A DNA stretch of 8,564 nucleotides from Bacteroidetes bacterium UBA5543 (lineage in GTDB: Bacteria > Bacteroidota > Bacteroidia > Chitinophagales > Chitinophagaceae). Position 1 is the stretch's first letter. The number at the start of each line of letters is the position of its first letter. The DNA lies in contig DINJ01000244.1 of NCBI GenBank assembly GCA_002423665.1, positions 11,187 through 19,750 of the forward strand, given 5' to 3'. Below are positions 7,601 to 8,564 of this stretch, one piece after another. A model generated the notes under the pieces. It saw only the letters and a list, made by a program, of their open reading frames with translations. It had not been told where the DNA came from and searched no databases. A program made the translations under genes and the position numbers.

Positions 7601-8205
7601 GCGAAATCAACCCGACTGCGATAGAGGCATATACCGAAATGAAAGTGCGGTACGACTTTATACAAGAGCAGAAGAGCGACCTGGTGAACGCCAAGGAGTC
7701 GCTGCTGGCTACTATTGAAGAAGTGGAACTGACCGCCAATACTAAGTTCAAAGAAACATTTGAAGCGGTTAGGGAGAACTTCATACAGGTATTTAAGGCG
7801 CTGTTTACAGAAGAAGACCAGTGTGACCTGCGCCTGACAGACCCTGAGAACCTGGCGGAGAGTGGTATAGAGATATACGCACAGCCTAAAGGTAAGCGCC
7901 CGAGTACGCTTACCCAGCTTTCGGGTGGAGAGAAGACGCTGACATCTACTGCATTCCTGTTTGCGATATACCTTATTAAGCCTGCCCCGTTCTGTATACT
8001 GGATGAGGTGGATGCACCGCTGGATGACGCCAACGTAGGCAAGTTCACGCAGATGATTCGAAAGTTCAGCGACAACTCACAGTTTATACTGGTGACGCAC
8101 AACAAGCAGACCATGGCCGCCGTAGATGTAATATATGGTGTGACCATGCAGGAGGCAGGTGTGAGCAAACTGGTACCTGTGGACTTCCGCAGCCTTGCTA
8201 ACTAA
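4672..8205 (+). CDS. smc: Chromosome segregation ATPase SMC
   Basis: This is a full-length bacterial SMC (1177 aa), the ring-forming ATPase that, as a dimer with ScpA and ScpB, organises and separates newly replicated chromosomes. The N-terminal half of the ATPase head carries MRLKSLDIKGFKSFADKT, the Walker A motif GPNGCGKS (31-38) and the conserved arginine of KSLR (R57). Long coiled coils (about 170-500 and 670-1020) flank a hinge (about 505-665) containing the glycine-rich TLGGGSIGLFEG. The C-terminal half-head has the signature LSGGEK (1083-1088), Walker B FCILDEVDA (1107-1115, with D1111 and E1112), and switch histidine H1143 in VTHNK. The start is TTG: the frame has no ATG or GTG between an in-frame TGA at 4633 and this codon, and family proteins begin at exactly this point. 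At the Q-loop, where relatives such as B. subtilis have SQG, this protein has ELG (142-144). The scpA and scpB genes are not in the window. A terminator follows 28 nt after the stop. Confidence 0.97.
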   Translation: MRLKSLDIKGFKSFADKTHILLDHPITGIVGPNGCGKSNIVDAIRWVIGEHKIKSLRSDNLEDLIFNGSRSRNAAGMAEVSLTFENTRNLLPTEFTTVTITRKFYKNGESEYRLNDVTCRLKDIHNLFLDTGVSNDSYAIIELGMVDDIIKDKDGSRRRMLEQAAGISIYKTRKKQAKLKLDATEQDLARIEDLLFEIGNNLRTLESQAKKAERYFKIKAEYKDVSIELAKASLEHFNDQYRELNEQHTTESDRKAQLETTVAQQEATVQQEKVKLVAKEQELNGLQKQFNELVNKVRQLESDKRLASQRIDHLREHEKSLNEFLSGADAQIKSLEESISFAETQITEENDVLQKLRDELEGLRGIADDKRQAFDDKKVLLDSLRGKYQQKQRDQFDAEKKVAIADTSVLNLQRSIHQVQEERQQRIDQVGQLNTQKQETEANLSSRKEDLERLVNRQEEVKGKILQSQEQIESLRSELVDENRMLDSKRNEHDLLKSLVESLEGYPDSIKFLSKHEEWGKNAPLLSDVFVVQNEYRTALENLLDSYLNYYIVNNVEDAAKAVHLLDHNKKGKANFFILNQFQQYHAAGHNAPQGLVPALSVVSVDEQYKPLAQHLLGHVYIADTEGALTNMDMQNGNIIVEKNGKMVRGKYTLGGGSIGLFEGNKIGRAKNLERLAKEIENLAASTAVLKQKITDTQTLVTGFNQELNDKAIEQTRSEINTLQNLLVNIGDKIANYEHLNERAEQRVAELEQQLADTHESIGSTRDALHEISEALHAITMEIEQADFAFKAAEQEFNQATEQYNQLNLQYTRQQSKLEGLKQELSFRSNQYKDLQQQITSNTQQLKEASAQLEETEKTLNSGDTELYDLMKQKETDEAALNEKDRLYYELRNEISEKEGLLNQRRREKEHAETLLNGIKDKLNEMKLQLAGMKERLSVEFKVNLDEVLDQDRTGELTVDELNAEAERMKKRLENMGEINPTAIEAYTEMKVRYDFIQEQKSDLVNAKESLLATIEEVELTANTKFKETFEAVRENFIQVFKALFTEEDQCDLRLTDPENLAESGIEIYAQPKGKRPSTLTQLSGGEKTLTSTAFLFAIYLIKPAPFCILDEVDAPLDDANVGKFTQMIRKFSDNSQFILVTHNKQTMAAVDVIYGVTMQEAGVSKLVPVDFRSLAN

Positions 8206-8233
8206 GAGATTATATTTGACCAGGTAAATACAC

Positions 8234-8256
8234 AGCGGGCGCAAGCCCGCTTTTTT
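8234..8256 (+). terminator. Intrinsic terminator of smc
   Basis: A 7-bp GC-rich stem (AGCGGGC at 8234-8240, GCCCGCT at 8245-8251) closed by a GCAA tetraloop of the stable GNRA type runs straight into six T residues (8251-8256). It lies 28 nt after the smc stop codon and should end the smc transcript. Confidence 0.9.
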
Positions 8257-8261
8257 GTTGC

Positions 8262-8277
8262 TCCCGTACGTACGGGA
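8262..8277. repeat. Perfect 16-bp palindrome
   Basis: TCCCGTACGTACGGGA is identical to its own reverse complement and begins just after the smc terminator. With no loop it is better suited to binding a dimeric protein, or to being a repeat-element end, than to forming an RNA hairpin. Its function is unknown. Confidence 0.7.
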
Positions 8278-8353
8278 TTGCCGGATTTTGAGTATAGTAA
8301 TAAGGAACATTTTTCACCCTCTGTTGCCTGCCCCGCTCGTGACGGCGGACCCT

Positions 8354-8373
8354 GTCCCGATAGCTATAGGGAC
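8354..8373. repeat. Near-perfect 20-bp palindrome
   Basis: GTCCCGATAGCTATAGGGAC is self-complementary except for one opposed pair (G at 8359 and A at 8368). The centre ATAGCTAT is perfectly symmetric. It could be a degraded copy of a fully symmetric repeat with core CCCGATAGCTATCGGG. Confidence 0.65.
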
Positions 8374-8466
8374 GCCATCTCACGTAGTACATAATATTTG
8401 CGCAGGATTTATTTTGTGCCCCACCGTCCCCACTACTATCAAACTTCAGTGGCGATAGCACCGCCT

Positions 8467-8484
8467 GTCCCGTCCATACGGGGT
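8467..8484 (+). repeat. Small hairpin with CCAT loop
   Basis: CCCGT (8469-8473) pairs with ACGGG (8478-8482) around a CCAT loop, and in RNA two G-U pairs extend the stem to seven (8467-8484). No T-tract follows, so it is not a terminator. The right arm contains one of the TACGGGG repeat words. Confidence 0.5.
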
Positions 8485-8539
8485 TGAAATGAAGAATATC
8501 TATTAGACGTTGAGTGTCGCTATTTCATGCATGTTGTTG

Positions 8540-8553
8540 CGGTCACAAGACCG
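8540..8553. repeat. Small hairpin with ACAA loop
   Basis: CGGTC (8540-8544) pairs perfectly with GACCG (8549-8553) around ACAA. It is followed at once by the TACGGGG word that reaches the window edge, so it is probably part of a repeat unit continuing to the right. A 5-bp stem alone is weak evidence. Confidence 0.4.
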
Positions 8554-8564
8554 ACCTACGGGGC

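Larger units (their letters stand above)
8257..8564. other. Non-coding, repeat-rich intergenic region (continues past the window)
   Basis: I see no credible gene here. The reading frames of 67 and 83 codons on the two strands run through palindromes and have no family resemblance. The region holds one perfect 16-bp palindrome, one near-perfect 20-bp palindrome, two small hairpins, a direct repeat of CCTGTCCCG (8351-8359 and 8464-8472), and three TACGGG-cored words (8271-8277, 8477-8483, 8557-8563). That density is higher than anywhere else in the window and suggests dispersed intergenic repeats or relics of them. No transposase, terminal repeat pair or target-site duplication is visible. Confidence 0.55.

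Noticed and set aside
8211..8218. TATATTTG, a perfect -7-type box just after the smc stop
   Set aside because: There is no TTG at the right distance, and a transcript from it would meet the terminator within about 35 nt. It is probably chance.
8255..8458. 67-codon open frame on the + strand in the tail
   Set aside because: It starts inside the terminator T-tract region, crosses two palindromes and has no plausible protein features.
8210..8461. 83-codon open frame on the - strand in the tail
   Set aside because: It runs through the smc terminator and the palindromes; its arginine/tyrosine-rich composition is typical of non-coding sequence.
8330..8564. GCCCCG (8330-8335) and CGGGGC (8559-8564) as terminal inverted repeats of a mobile element
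   Set aside because: Six base pairs are too few, the right copy is cut by the window edge, and no target duplication or transposase is visible.
1..8564. Search by eye for tRNA, rRNA, CRISPR arrays, insertion sequences, defence or biosynthetic gene clusters
   Set aside because: None found; coding content is one partial and four complete genes, mostly of core function.

Overview
The window looks like ordinary chromosomal DNA from a member of the Bacteroidota, most likely near the Chitinophagaceae. Three things suggest this. The proteins read like Bacteroidota versions of their families. Intergenic regions carry close matches to the Bacteroidota promoter -7 box (TAxxTTTG), and no start codon has an obvious Shine-Dalgarno sequence. 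The placement rests on recalled family features, not on a search.

Layout, left to right. (1) The 3' end of an aspartate kinase gene enters from the left on the + strand, stop at 467. (2) A perfect 17-bp stem-loop at 480-522 serves as a shared terminator with the convergent gene. (3) A complete hscA-type Hsp70 chaperone gene lies on the - strand (554-2413). (4) A divergent intergenic region (2414-2556) holds one promoter candidate per direction. (5) A small predicted lipoprotein of unknown function (2557-3063, +) follows. (6) Next is a polytopic membrane protein resembling GT-C glycosyltransferases (3138-4517, +). (7) A full-length chromosome-condensation ATPase gene, smc (4672-8205, +, TTG start), ends in a clean intrinsic terminator (8234-8256). 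(8) The last ~300 bases are non-coding and unusually rich in short palindromes and TACGGG-cored repeats. They look like the edge of a dispersed intergenic repeat region running past the right end.

Functionally the genes are a mixture: amino-acid biosynthesis (aspartate kinase), Fe-S cluster delivery (HscA), envelope (lipoprotein and GT-C-like protein) and chromosome organisation (SMC). Apart from the co-directional run lipoprotein, membrane protein, smc, each of which has its own promoter-like box, nothing suggests a shared pathway or operon. I found no mobile element with recognisable coding content, no CRISPR array, no RNA gene and no convincing new defence or metabolic system. The points most worth a second look are the nearly leaderless hscA promoter, the missing Q-loop glutamine in SMC, the hscA gene isolated from ISC genes, and the repeat-rich tail.
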